A stretch of 64,000 nucleotides of DNA from the NCBI RefSeq assembly GCF_033439725.1, contig NW_026944388.1:3038001-3102000 (forward strand), in the 5' to 3' direction. The position numbers and the translations under genes were made by a program. Of the stretch, positions 40,256-52,416 are shown one piece after another (the first letter of the stretch is position 1; the number at the start of each line of letters is the position of its first letter). The notes under the pieces are model-generated. The model was not told the origin of the DNA. It worked only from the letters and a program-made list of their open reading frames with translations, and did not search any database. This DNA comes from Neurospora tetraspora (Eukaryota; Ascomycota; Sordariomycetes; Sordariales; Sordariaceae).

Positions 40256-41826
40256 TCAACATGAACTCTTCGCCGTCGCTACTCCGTCGGACCATATACA
40301 AACATCTTCTTCCTCGAATTCCACATTGGGAGTTCGTCTGCTCAATAGAGGACTGTTGCGGCTAATCCGTTCCCACCAGTGCGCATCAATACACGCTTGT
40401 CGGGAAGCAAACACCGCCGGACGCGCTCTGGCAACCACCAAGTCCTCGTACCTGTCAATGGCATTCCGCAACTCCGCAGTCGTGTCTTCTAGGTGCGGAA
40501 GTACCTGTTGAGCAAATTCCAGGACGTCGAAGATGGCGTGGTTCGCCCCCTCACCACGGTCTAGACACAGATATTAGATTGTCCCCTTCCACTTCTGACG
40601 ATGGACGGCAAACTTACACATGGCCATAGGATGCAAGGCATCTCCCACAAGCGTCACTCGGCCTGTACTTCGCAGACCCTTTGGCGGTGCCCAGTCCGAC
40701 AGGTCAAGTCGCTTTACTTCGGTGTCTCCAGGAGCATTACAGACGAGTGATTTGAAGGGCTCGCTCCATGATTCAGCAAACGTCTTGAGAAGCCCGAGTT
40801 TCTCATCATTGGTATCAGGAACCGGGACGGGTGACGATTGCCCAAGCACGCCGCTGCGGATGGGCCACGAGACGACAACCTGGACAGTATACTTATCCGT
40901 CCGCTTATCGGGGTTGTTCCCGGGCGCATCGAGGACTAGAGGTATTTTCATGTCAACACCTCACCCGATACATCTCACTGGCGGAATCTGGAATGCTTTC
41001 TTACCGCTGATGTAAACATACAGCCTCGTCGCAGGACAACTCCCTTGCAAGAAAAACGGATCAAGCGTCCTTACCGGCTCGATATCTTCCTTTGAGCAGT
41101 CGAGTCTGACACCCATCACTCTCACTGGAATTCGGTACCTCGGATACTGCTCCTCCGGGAACAAAGCACGGCGAATCACTGAGTTGGCACCATCGCAAGC
41201 CACGAGAAGACTCCCTGAGGTTGATGTCCCATCGTCAAATGTCACGGTGACAGAGTCCTCTCGGTTATCGACTTGGGTGACGCTCTTATCCCACTACAAC
41301 CCCATTCAATTCCGGTTAGCATCATTCCACACCACTGACAATTTTCCCATCTGCCCAGCAACGTAGCTCAAAAAGCACCAACCTTCACCTCGACACCCAC
41401 TCCGAGCAACTCCCTCAATCTTCTCCTCTCAACCCTCACCCTGCTGTTCTCTCCCACCTCTGGCACAGAAGCCTTCAATTCCCCTGTGCTCAAATCATGA
41501 AAGGGGAAAGTTCCCGTTCGGCCATCTTCAACGGCTTTTCTATCGACGTACGTCTCCGGCAGTCGCCGCACCAGTTCCTCAGGCAGGAGAGAGCGGAGAG
41601 CAGACAGGGACCAGTGAATGGTCAAGCCCCAACCCAGATTTTCCTTTTTGTCTCGAGCCGTTGGACTTGGCTCGCGGTCGAAGATGGTGAAGGGGATCGA
41701 ATGGAGCTGGAGAGATTGAGCGAGGAGAAGACCAGAAATGCCGGCGCCAATGATCAAAACGTGTGGTTTTGGCTTCTGATTGCTGTCGGAGGCGTTCGAT
41801 CCTTCGACGGGGGCGTTGCTTGGCAT
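40256..41826 (-). CDS. FAD-dependent monooxygenase
   Basis: Exons 41826-41383, 41293-41005, 40935-40618 and 40560-40256 join in frame to 451 residues. The N-terminal Rossmann motif is VLIIGAGISGLLLAQ, the mid-domain LVACDGANSVIRRALFP (DG motif) follows, and VTLVGDALHPMAM then YRGEGANHAIFD near residues 340-370 form the second FAD-binding motif (GD). This is the PHBH/salicylate-hydroxylase-like class: it uses FAD and NAD(P)H with oxygen to hydroxylate or epoxidise a small substrate, often in secondary metabolism. There is no signal peptide or membrane anchor. The third intron splits the GD-motif region as is common in fungal homologues. It is transcribed divergently from the MFS transporter at 42.4 kb, so the two may share a promoter and a substrate. 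The substrate cannot be told from sequence. Confidence 0.85.
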
Positions 41827-42453
41827 TTTGGTTGGGGTTCACAAGTCGTGATACACTGGCAACTTGCAGACGCGGAGACGGAAGGCCCATTCCAGATTTC
41901 ATGTGAGAGGTCGTACCAAGTTATATCTACCGTTCGGCTTGGGAACATACACATATTTTCCCGAGAAAGCGGATGCACGGCGGATGTAAGTTGTCAGTAG
42001 TCAAGTCTTGGGCCGTTTTCCGGGTAGTGAGAACCATGCATGTGAGCTGATATTGGTCGTCAGTTTAAGCTCGCTTGTTTGAGTTTTACGGTACAGCAAA
42101 CCAGATGGGCGCCGTTGCATGAACATGGTGGAACGTGGGTTGCAATTGGGACGTGGAGGGTACTACCTCAGTCTGACATGCCGCCACAGGGTCTGGATCG
42201 GATCCCGCCTTTGACCACTCAGGAGCGTGTACCCTGTCAGCTGTGGATAGGCGGATGAGGGGGATAAGAAAATGATCAAGGTAAGCAAGGGGATAAGAAA
42301 ATGATCGAGGTAAGCTGTCCCGTGTTTTCTCAAGGCACGATATCCGGAGATGAGGATATATATCACCTGCATAGCCCTCTACGACCGTTAACTCCGTCGT
42401 CAGGTTGCTTTCACTTGTGTCACCAAGTGATGAACCTTTCTTTCAATCCGCGG
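41827..42453. promoter_or_regulatory. Divergent promoter between monooxygenase and MFS transporter
   Basis: About 630 bp separating two divergent genes. No zinc-cluster or other site can be assigned. It contains a short direct repeat (GGGGATAAGAAAATGATC) near 42258-42308. Confidence 0.45.
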
Positions 42454-44234
42454 ATGGACACAATACCACACAAAATGGTAGCCATGGGCCCAGGCAGTGA
42501 CAAAGAAGCCGTGACGAACGTCAAAGAAGCGCCAGTCAGTCCCAGCGAGAGCCTGGAACTGGACGCAGCATGGACCTACCTCAACGAGCATCGAAATACC
42601 AGCGCCGCTGCCGATCTGGAAACCGTTGACCTCTCCTCACTTCGGAGGAAAATCGACTGGCACATTGTCCCTCTTATGTTCCTCTGCTACACCTTGCAGT
42701 TTCTCGACAAGGTCATCCTCAACGTGAGCCCCCTTCTCCCATCACATTGCCCAAGTCTGTCACCCGCTAATTTCGGAACTTCCAGTACGCCGCAGTAATG
42801 GGTCTCCCTGCCGACCTACACCTCAAAGGCAACCAATTCTCCAACATAGCCACCTTCCTCTTCGTCGGCCTGTTGTGTTTCGAGGTCCCCAACGTCTACC
42901 TCCTCCAACGTCTGCCCTCCGCCAAATGGCTCGGCGCCAACGTCACCCTCTGGGGCATCGCCACCGCCTGCGGCGCCGCTGCGCACTCCTACCACACCAT
43001 TTTGGTGTCTCGCGTGTTCTTGGGCATCTTCGAAGCTACCATCGGTCCTTCCCTCATGCTCATTAGCAGCCAGTGGTACACCAAATCGGAAGCTGCTCCT
43101 CGCTTCTCATTTTGGTATTTGGGCTTAGGCGTAGGGCAGATTGTCGGCGGATTGGTGTCATTTGGGTTCCAGCATATTGTGCCCAGCGAGGGGAGACTGG
43201 CGGGGTGGAGGATCATGTTCGTTGTGTTGGGGGTGATCACGGTTGTGGTTGGGTTGGCGGTAATTCTGGTGTTGCCAGATACCCCAATGAAGGCGAAGTG
43301 GTTGAGCGAGAGGGAGAAGGTGGCGCTTTTGAGGCATGTCAGTGTTAACCAGACGGGGATCGAGAATACGAAGAGGGGGTTTAGATTGAAGGAAGTGGTG
43401 GAGGCGGTGATGGATATGCAGGTTTGGTTATTGTTGCTTTCGGTTGTGTTGGTGAGTTTTGTCTGCCTTGGTCTTCGTGGTGTGTGATGGCGAGATACTG
43501 ACATGTTTTAGCTTTCGGTGTCGAGCGGTGTGGTGACGACATACTCGGCCACTCTTATTCGTAATCTCGGGTATGCTCCGAAGAAGGCTGCGCTGATGAA
43601 TACGCCCTCGGGAGCTGTCAGCATCTTTTTTACGCTGTTCGTCGGCTATGGCATCCGCAAGCAGTCGCATCGTTGGGCGTGGATCATTGCCTGCATCATT
43701 CCTGCGTATGCCTCCTGTTCCTCTCTCCTTCCTCCCCTTTCCCATTTTCCCTTTTACACCACAGACTGTCACTAACACTCACACCCCCACAGCATCCTAG
43801 GCGGCGCGCTAATGTCCTTCCTCCCCACCACCAACCGCTCCGGCATTCTCGCAGGCATCTACCTCGTCAACGCTGTCGTTGCTCCCCTCCCCATCTTCTA
43901 CAACTGGACCGTATCCAATATTGCCGGAACCACCAAGCGTGCTTTTGCCGCCGCCATCATCAGCGGGTCATTTTCCTTGGGAAACATTATCGGTCCCCAG
44001 ACTTTCAGAGCAAAGGATGCGCCTGAGTATAGACCTGCCAAGATTGCAGTTATGGCGACCCAGGCTGGGTGTGCGGTGACTACTTTTGGGCTGTTTTTGT
44101 GGTATGTTTGGAGGAATAAGACGAGGGATGGGCAGAAAGAGGTGGAGAGTGGGGAAGTGGGTGAGTTTGGGGAGAAGGAGGCTTGGAGTGGGTTGACGGA
44201 TTGGGAGAATAAGACGTTTCGGTCTGTGTACTGA
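42454..44234 (+). CDS. MFS transporter, Dal5/anion:cation symporter type
   Basis: Exons 42454-42723, 42786-43451, 43512-43705 and 43793-44234 join in frame: about 523 residues from the ATG at 42454 (42430 and 42475 are also possible). Family signs are RRKIDWHIVPLMFLCYTLQFLDKVILNYAA at the first membrane span, FEVPNVYLLQRLPSAKWLG, SRVFLGIFEATIGPSLMLI, and LPTTNRSGILAGIYLVN in the second half, with about twelve hydrophobic spans. Members (Dal5, Tna1, Seo1 relatives) import small organic anions such as allantoate, nicotinate or pantothenate with protons across the plasma membrane. The cargo here is unknown. The intron inside LSVVL|LSVSSG and the one inside IIPA are canonical. Confidence 0.88.
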
Positions 44235-44392
44235 TTTGGAACAGGGTGGGAGTGGAAGAATGATGCGGTGGTGCATTTGACCATCTGCTATCAGTGTGTA
44301 CACAATCTGGGTTTCAATATTAGCCTGCTCGGCCGATTCTGTAGAAGGCTGCCCAGGACTAGACCATATCAGTCAGTCCGTCGGCCGCTGGA
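44235..44392. terminator. Convergent 3' region
   Basis: 158 bp between the stops of the MFS gene (plus) and the DMT-type gene (minus). Confidence 0.4.
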
Positions 44393-46221
44393 TCAATCCT
44401 CCTCTTCTACTTCTGTCCCTCTCAACATCGGCGCCCCTTCCTCTTCTTCACCGCTCTCACTCCTTTGATACCTCATCCCGCCCTCCGTCCTCTCCAAATC
44501 CACATTTTCCTGCCCACCCCTTATCCATTCCTTCTTTACATCCGTCTCCTCCCCCAAAACAGCCCACAACGCACTCCCAACAATTAGCCCACACCCAACC
44601 ACACTCCACCCACTCATCGTCCGTCCAAATACCCATTTATCAAACCCCGCCGCGAACAACATCTGCGTATAAATCATCGCCGTCGCCCGATTTGATTTTG
44701 TTGCTCCCTTCGTCATCGTCACCCGTCTTTCCCTTCTTTCACCCTCACCCTCACCCTCACCACCTCCCCTCCCCTTCCCATCCCCATCCCCGTCCTTGCC
44801 AGGCCCAGCACCCAACCCACTAGTCAGAAGAAACTGCATCACAAACCCAGCAACCCCTAATCCAACCAACAACCCCCATTGATACAAACCCCTTGGCAGT
44901 CCCCATCGAATAGCGGGTACCAAGTCCGTAGCTTCCTGTCCGATGTCCAAAAGGGGGCAGAGAAGGAGAGCAGCAAGGGAGACGAGGGTGCACGAGAGAC
45001 CGAAATAGTTGACGGATATCAAGGGGTGCGTGGAAGGGCCGAGGACGCTGAGGAGGGCTGAGGCTATGCCTAGGAGGCGGAGGGAGGGGGATACGTCGAG
45101 GATACCGGTGGAATCAGGGATGCTGGTAGTTGCAATGGTGGTTGCGACCGAGGGAGGTGCGGAAACAGTGGCAGATGGTGTGTGTGTGAGGTTGGTTAAT
45201 GTGAGAAACGCGGAGGTAATGTTGTTTGGATTGGAGCCAAAGGAGGGCGAGACGGTTGCTGGTGGGTGTAGAGGAGAAGAACGAAACAGGGCGAGCGATT
45301 AGAACGACGCCAGCCAAAGCTACAAAGCTAGCTATCTGCTCTTTCTTCGTAAAAGGGTCTTTGAGGAGGAGGTGGGAGAGGTAGCCTGAGAGGGAAGGGG
45401 CGAGAAAGGTGATGACTGTTGCTTCGGCGATAGGGAGGTAGAGCATGGAGTACCAGAGGGGGAAGATGCCGAACTGTATCATCTCAGGTCAGCTTCAGTT
45501 CCAATATCATAGTTCACAACTTTCCCAATTCTCCCTTTCACTTTCACGCTTCCTCTTTGTTCATTCATCCCTTCACCCCATAGATCCCCGCCACGCAACC
45601 CCACCCACGAACCATGCAGCCATCGAAGAAAGAAAAAGAAGTAGAAATACTCACAAACCCAGTAACACCCCTCAAAACCAACAACCACCGCACCTCCCTC
45701 CTCCCCCACGGCGCAGATTCGATTTTCTTCCAGTGCATGTAGAGAAGCGAGAGAAGGGAGGTGAGGAACATTCGGGCGAAGAGGATTTGGAAGGGGTGCA
45801 TTCCTCCTTCTTTTTCGCCTTCTCCAGATAGTTCGAGAAGCCGAGCAGAGAGGTTCATCAATGCACCGAACAATTGTGCTATGGCTACTTGAAAGAGGGG
45901 GCGGTTGCGGTGGAGGAAGTTCCTTGCTCGGAATCTGAGGGACGAGGTGTTCGACAATGGGCCAGGGTCATGGCGGAAGGACCTTGAGGGTGACGGGGAG
46001 CGGGAGAGGGTCCGACGGATGTGCTGAAATGAGGGAGAGAGGAGTTCGTGCTCAGAGAAGGGGGAGGTGGTTAGGGAGCGGAGGGCGGAGGCCGTGAAGA
46101 GGTCGGGGACGGGGATGTGGAGGCTGGTTTTATTGGATTTGGTGGTGGTTTGGTTGGTGACAGTTGGGTCGGGTGAGGCGGAGGAGGATGAGGATGATGA
46201 AGAGGAGGGGATGTTGATCAT
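44393..46221 (-). CDS. EamA/DMT-family membrane transporter, frame broken in the middle
   Basis: Exon 1 is 46221-45655, then a 181-nt intron and an exon from 45473. Motifs of fungal ten-span drug/metabolite transporters are present: FLHRNRPLFQVAIAQLFGAL, FQILFARMFLTSLLSLLYM, then LYLPIAEATVITFLAPSLSG and SFVALAGVVLIARP; the second half reads ALISVN-like LISVNYFGLSCTLVSLAAL and AMIYTQMLFAAGFDKWVFG. Between about 45290 and 45240 the frame must change by one base to reach the second half, with no credible intron of normal length. In addition, the usual stretch between the fifth and sixth spans (before HPLISVNYF) is missing some 15 residues. So the gene may be a decaying copy, or the sequence may have an error. 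It normally moves small metabolites across a cell membrane; cargo unknown. Confidence 0.65.
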
Positions 46222-48079
46222 CGTGTTGGAGTCTTCGCCATTGTCGGGGTTAAAGTCCTCTTGGAGTCGGGGAGTTTATCGTAGCGGGACATGTTGACTT
46301 CCAGACCATGGGTGGTATGCTTGGTGCTTGATGCTGGCTGTACTTTCGCTGATGGAGTCCGGGAGGGGTGAACTGAGCAATAAGCAAGGCAAACTTTGAT
46401 GACAAACGGATCGCTGGAAAGATAAACAGTGATGAATACGTCTAGAGTGCTGCGATGAACGAAGATGGTGATCTGCTCTAACCCATCAACAATATACAAG
46501 AACAAAAAAGAGCACTCAATCGAAAAGGTGATGTAAGGTTGAAGGATGAAATGAAGATTCTGCAGTTAGGTAGCCAAGACGAAAAGATCGAGTCACCTGC
46601 GAATATGACAACTGCCCTGGGTCCATCACAATCCTGTGAATGGTGTAGGTATGCAAGGTATGGAGGTTGCGTAACGGACTTGTAAAAACCCCACTTTTCA
46701 CCTCTTTTCAAGTGACAAAGTTCAGAGGTCGACTTTGAAACTTCAAACCCTCGCATTCCACCATCCGCAACCCGATATGAAGCAAAACAGAGCAAAAAAG
46801 CTCCCTTTTGGGCCAGCTGAGTTGCGTGGATGCGTTACTTTTTTTTTTGCAGCGTGGATATTGCTCGAGATAGACTTGGACTGTTGAAATTGGAGGGAGG
46901 TACTTGGTCTGGCGGATCTTGGTGAGAAATGCGGGCCAATGGTAAGAGGGGATGTGAGAGTTTTACAAGTCCGTTACGCGACAGCCAGGTATGCCATCAC
47001 TGACGTTAACACACATAATTCACATGAGGGGAAGGACGTTAAACCCGGTCGTCAGATGTGATATGATAGGGCTGTTGGATGTCGGCATCATCTTTCCCGA
47101 ATTCACGATGGATGTCGCGTGTTCAAGTGGTGGTTGGTTGGCCGGCTGGTCACTATCCGACGACCAACGTGGTTGCAGAACCAAAATGGGGGTCGTAGAC
47201 ATAACTTAAAATTGTCTAGATTTCATTCGATTTGGACAGTATTGAGGGCACTCAGACATCTCGATAATTAGAAAGCGATATCGGAAAAAGAATGAGAAAC
47301 GGGAGGAGAGCTGAGGAGGGGAAATGGACCCCGAAGAAAGTAAACCAAGGTCATGGCGAGCTGAGCTTGGGATGGGCCACGGATAAGACTCGTTAACGAT
47401 TTCGTTCCTCATTAGGCTGCAGCACGGTTAGTGACTGTTAGTGCAAGCTGCTGCCCCCCCCCCCCCCCCCCCCCCCCCTTCTCCACGTTTCGAGCTTGAG
47501 CTACGCCCGCCAAGCTTCACGCAATCCGTCAAAATTCTCCTCTTCTCTTTCAAGACTTCTCAAAACCTCAACTCATCGCAGCAAGCAACGTCGACAAGTT
47601 CTACGACCAGCGACAGCGCGGATTCGAAACCGGAAATTCCCGATCTGGCAGGAAATTTGGCGACTTTCCGCAGCCGTCTTACGTGAGAAAGGCCGGGATG
47701 GCGACCACCTAAAAGGTCGATGCGACGTCATTACGGCACCCATGACTCCTTCATCCACATCACCACGGCAGCGGTGCAAGTCGTCAGCACTGACTATGCC
47801 CACCCAGCAACGATGAGAAGTGAGAACTTTGTTTTCATCGCATGTTGTCCTCAATTCAGCAAGACAGCCAGCTTCGACGGACCTCCATCGCTGTCTTCCA
47901 TCGGATGCACTTTCGCTTTAACACGGCGGTCACGACGAACTGTACCAGGAGCATATTGTTGACCATGGGCACCAACCACGCAGTGGAGCAAAATCATTAT
48001 CTATTACAAGTTACAGTTCTTAAACATCATCAGCTGACCACCTCACCCGCCAACCTACCCGGGGTCGACATCATCCACC
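46222..48079. other. Intergenic stretch without convincing gene
   Basis: About 1.86 kb. The left part should contain the transporter's promoter. Other than the 25-base C tract, no structure was recognised. Open frames of 60-106 codons overlap one another and have no domains. Confidence 0.4.
47454..47478. repeat. Homopolymer tract of 25 C
   Basis: An uninterrupted run of 25 cytosines on the plus strand, preceded by GCTGCTG. Such runs are prone to length error in sequencing and to slippage in vivo, and could fold as an i-motif/G-quadruplex. Confidence 0.95.
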
Positions 48080-49685
48080 TTAACGGCCCGCCGCAAAGTT
48101 CTTATCCAACTGCTCCTGGAACTTGATCCACTGGCCCTTGAGCTTGCACGCCGCGGTCCAGTAGTTCCCCTTGGGGTCCTTGCCTAGGATGAAGAAGCCA
48201 TCACAAGGCTTGGCCGGTCCGTGGTTCTCCTGCACATACGAAGGCCGGCACTGCGCATCCTTCGCCTCCCTGCGAGCTGGAGAAAAGTCGACCTCGAACA
48301 GGTTCGCCTTGGACCAGTTGGAGAAGCCGATCTGGTACATGCCACCGTCGCCAAAGATGATGATGGGCAGACCTGTATTGGATGTCCGCACCATGTTGTA
48401 GTACGCCATGTGCTGCTGCCGAGTGCCCTGCTCGTTGATCGCCCGGCGGACCTGGCGTGCTACCCAGCTCAACGGCTTAGTCGACACATCCCCGGCAGTG
48501 ACCAGCACGTTACCCCAGCCGAAAGCGTTGCCGACATAAGGGGCCTCGGAAGCATATGGGATTAGGTCGCCTTCAAACGCCTTACGGAGGGACATGGCAA
48601 TCGATCCGGCAACCTACAAAAGTCAGCATCCACTCTGGTCCACGGCATCGGGAAACTTACGGTGCGGTTGGGGTCCATTCCCATGGACTCAACGACGCAT
48701 CTCATGATCCACGCCGTGATGACGTCGTTCTCGGTCAGGAACACCTTGCCTGGGTCTTCACCCTTCTCGATCGCCTCGGCCCGCAAATCATCGAGTGCCT
48801 TCTCATATTGTGGCCTCCAGTAGCTCTCCGGGATGCACACCATGCCGTTATCCTTTGCTCGCAGGACCATGTCAACACCATATCCGAGACCCCATTTGAG
48901 GATACCGCCCATCCCGACACGTCGGTCGTTGAGGACATGCTCCTCGGTAGCCACAGCCGAGCCCGTGGCAAGGGGGTCAAACGGGTCCCCATCGATGCCA
49001 CACGGCGTGAGGACTTCGTTCTCCCTTCCGTGGAGGATCAACTGCCACGCATCCACCACATATTGTAGGCCGAGCGCATCGAAGGTGACGTGTTGCCATT
49101 GGAGGACAACTACGGTTTTGTCGGTGAAGGAGTTGACGCGCAGGCCGAGGACGGGCTTATCTTCGGTGAGGTAGTCGGTGATACCGTTGGGCGTGTAGCC
49201 GGCTTCCCAGGCGAGGTCTGCCAGCAGGTCAGGGTCGCCGACAACACAGGGACGGTCGCTTGGGACGGGGATCTTGGAGGCGGCTGGGTGAGCCGAGGCA
49301 GGCATGCCGTGGTCGACGTGAACATAGTTGATTGCCGGACGCTCGGCCGTGAACTTCTGGGGAATGTGCCATTCGGTTTTGCCTGCAGCCTGTGTGTAAC
49401 ACTGTTGTCAGCAAAGATCATCGGGGGGAGGGTGCCATTGCCACGTGTGGTGGTTCCTACGTTCTTCCTCAACCGACCTCCCAGCCTCTGCCACCCATCT
49501 CGCTTCACCAGGCTCTCAAGGGGTATCTTCAGCTTCTCCGGATCCAACACCTCGTCAAACACTATGGACACAGCCATGTTGCTGTTCTGCACCAGCACGC
49601 TGCTCTCAAAGAAGTGAAGCGGCAGCACCCGATCGGTCGGGTCCAGCGGCGCCACAGCCGCCTTACGTCCAAAGAACATGGCCAT
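48080..49685 (-). CDS. HxxxD acyltransferase (trichothecene acetyltransferase/BAHD-like)
   Basis: Exons 49685-49461, 49389-48661 and 48613-48080 join in phase 0 to 495 residues; the ATG at 49679 is an alternative start. The active-site motif HxxxD appears as LQWQHVTFDALG near residue 190, in the expected position. The family's usual DFGWG motif is represented at the C-terminal side by VDFSPAR, so that structural motif is altered. N-terminal LDPTDRVLPLHFFES and GGRLRKN match fungal acyltransferases that load an acyl-CoA group onto a hydroxyl or amine of a small metabolite, in the cytosol. Acceptor unknown. It lies head-to-head with the rhodopsin-type membrane protein and beside transporters and a monooxygenase, which suits a small tailoring group. 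Confidence 0.82.
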
Positions 49686-51206
49686 ATCTACCGAAATTCA
49701 ACGATTGACTGATGCAAGGAATGTGTGTGAGATGTCGAGTTCTCGTTTGTCACTCCTTTCCTTTTTTTTCCTGCTTCGAATAAAGAGAACAAGAGGCCCG
49801 GGAAAATGTTGGTCATCGAGTCAATGTATTACCATCTCTCGAGGGCCCTGGACCTTCTTGTCTCACGAGCCCGAATGGGGACGGACTCCCAGTGAACTCC
49901 GAGTTGCCATCGAGCCAATGCATCGATCCCAATGCACTCTCCGAGGCATAAGGACATTACCGTCTCATCTTCTTCTTCTTCCCCCGCCCCCGGTTCGTCC
50001 TCCGGTCCGGGGGTGCCGTATAAGGACCCGGCTGACGGAAGGCTTCCCATTGGCGAACATGGGGGTTGGATGTCACTCTACAAACCCATATCCATTGCAA
50101 CACAGTGTAAGTCATTTCCTTTTATAAAAACCAACAGACTCAACTACGGTAACTCAGCCCGACGGAATGGAAAGGGGTGGTTGCACGGTCGCACGGTCGT
50201 TTCGCACGTGGAAGAACCGTTGAACCGGCAAATAACTGAATTGCCGAAATGTTTGTTGGTTCTGTTAACGGTTGGGAATGGAATCCTTTCGACGGAACGT
50301 CGTCCAACATGAAAGTCGACGATATCGTCAGGCAGGCCGACTATAAGAGGGCCTATCTGGCCCTGTCAATGCAACTCTGCATACCTACCTATGCGGAGCG
50401 CTAGGAACAACCGACAATCACCCCACGGGGTCAGCAAGCTTGACAGGCCTAGTTATTGCAAGGTGAGATCGTGCCTGGCGACTTCCTTGCCTCGCTTGCA
50501 AGAGAAATGCCAATACGCCTCCAAACCCCGGAAAGAAACGATGGCGTGGAACATGCAGAACTTTACCATATCTAGTTGGTGTCCACTCTCCGCGGCCGCC
50601 CGCAAGCCTCGATTCTTCTTCATGCCGTGACGATCAAATGATAGGTATTGTTTTCTGGTTCTCGGTCTTGGGCTGGTCTTGGGATGTGGGCGGAGGTTGG
50701 TTAGATGAAGCCGAAGCACGTCGGAACCATTGCCAATGGCACGTTCCCCCTGATGATCGTTGCTCACAACGGCGTCAATGTCAGCTTTATTCGTCTCTGG
50801 TGTCGATGAGACGAGAGCAGGGAAATGTCAGAAGTTCATGTACGCCGTCAGGGGAAACCTGGGGTTGTGTCAAAGCTGAACGGAGAAAATCCTTTTGTGT
50901 TTCTTCGATTCTCGCCCCCCAAAGAAAGGATTCCCTTCCCTTCGGTTCCCCGGTTTTGATTTTCACTTATCTGTAGTCATTCGTTTGTATATCCACAGGT
51001 TCGGTCTCCAACTCACTCCACTCCTTTAAACCATCCACACTGCACTAGGCCGTCGGTCGGTGTCTATCAAGCGGATACTCCCTACACCCCACTTGCATAC
51101 CCAGCAGAGGTTCGCAAGGTCGAGGATTGTTGTTTTGTTGTCGTCGTTGTTCTTGTTACAAGCCCGTGCGAACCACAGAGTCTCACAGCCCAGACCGCCG
51201 TCCATC
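49686..51206. promoter_or_regulatory. Large divergent intergenic region
   Basis: About 1.5 kb between two divergent genes with no recognised coding sequence. Overlapping short frames near 49.8-50.3 kb and 50.4-50.9 kb lack domains. Promoters for both neighbours should lie here. Confidence 0.4.
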
Positions 51207-52416
51207 ATGGAGTTCACTCCCGAGATGCTGGCGATGCCATCGCAGCTTCCGGGAAAGCCCTACAACGACTTGCAGATCGGAACGTTCATCGGTTTTGGCG
51301 TCACATACTTTGTCGCTACCCTGTTCTTGGGTTTTCGATACCTGCAGGCCGCGAAGATCACGAAAAATATTGAGTTGGATCTAGGTAAGTGGTCACTCAC
51401 GATGGTTCATTGAGATAGGAAGAGTGAGTACTAACCTTTGTCAACAGTTGTCCTCACGATATCATGGGTCTTGGCACTGGTATACTTTATCACCATGTAC
51501 CAATGTGAGTCGCCGTCATCCATCCCAACTTCATTCATGAATGAACCATTTCTAACCATGATGACCATCATCAGTAATGGCATTCGGCTGGGCCCGCCAC
51601 ACCTCCGAGCTAATGCCCATCGACTTCGTCAACTTCAACAAAGGCCTGCTTCCCAACACCCTGACCTACCTGATCACTCCCGCCGTCACCAAAATGGCCA
51701 TGTGCGCCGTCCTCTACCGCATCTCCCCCTCGCGCGCCTACCGCATCATCGTCATCGGCATCGCCCTCGCCATCTTCGCCTACACCCTCACTCTCACCTC
51801 CATCACCGGCGGGCCCTGCAACCCTCTCAAGACGGGCACGACCAAATGCCTCGAAAACGTCGCCCTCTCCCAAGCCGTCCTCAACATCGCCTCCGACCTC
51901 GCCGTCATCACCGTTCCCATCCCCACCATCCACAAGATCCAGACCTCGCTCAAGCAAAAGTGCTTCGTCGGCGCCCTGCTCTGTTTGGGATCAGGAGTCG
52001 TAGTCTGCTCCATCGTCCGCCTCCCACAAGTCCTCGCCCTCGACACCTCTGACCCCACAGTCGACATCACCTATCAAGAAGGCGTGTTGGGGGTATGGTC
52101 GATTATCGAAGTCAACCTGGGTATCGTGTGCGGATGCGGCATGCGTCTGAAGCAGCTCATTCAAAGGTATTGGCCTAGATTGGGCATGGGCAGCTGGGGA
52201 AGCTCGGCGAAGAGGAGTCAGGGTGGTACGCATGGGACGAGCGGGATGAGGACGGGCGAGTTTGGTAATGGGAGTCGTACGGCGGGTGGTCATGTGCATG
52301 GGACGAAGCAGGATGGGAAGTATCAGTTGCATTCGATCCAGAAGGGGAATAAGGATGAGACGTTTGTGAATGTGGAGGGTGGGGATGAGGGGAGTACGGA
52401 TAGCATTTTGAGGTGA
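51207..52416 (+). CDS. Pth11-like / fungal rhodopsin-domain membrane protein
   Basis: Exons 51207-51384, 51448-51504 and 51575-52416 join in frame to 358 residues. There are seven hydrophobic spans, beginning GTFIGFGVTYFVATLFLG and ending near SIIEVNLGIVCGCGMRLKQL. Typical family strings are AVTKMAMCAVLYRISPSRAYR, NIASDLAVITVPIPTIHKIQ and GVLGVWSIIEVNLGIVCGC, as in the fungal 'rhodopsin domain-containing' membrane proteins (PF20684). The cytoplasmic tail of about 90 residues is Gly/Ser/Lys-rich with no CFEM domain at the N-terminus. Relatives such as Pth11 sense surfaces or hosts, but the ligand of this one is unknown. The first intron is 63 nt and the second 70 nt with good splice signals. 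Confidence 0.82.

Noticed and set aside
49685-51207. A gene in the 1.5-kb divergent region
   Set aside because: All frames are short, overlap and have no splice pattern or domain that I could follow.
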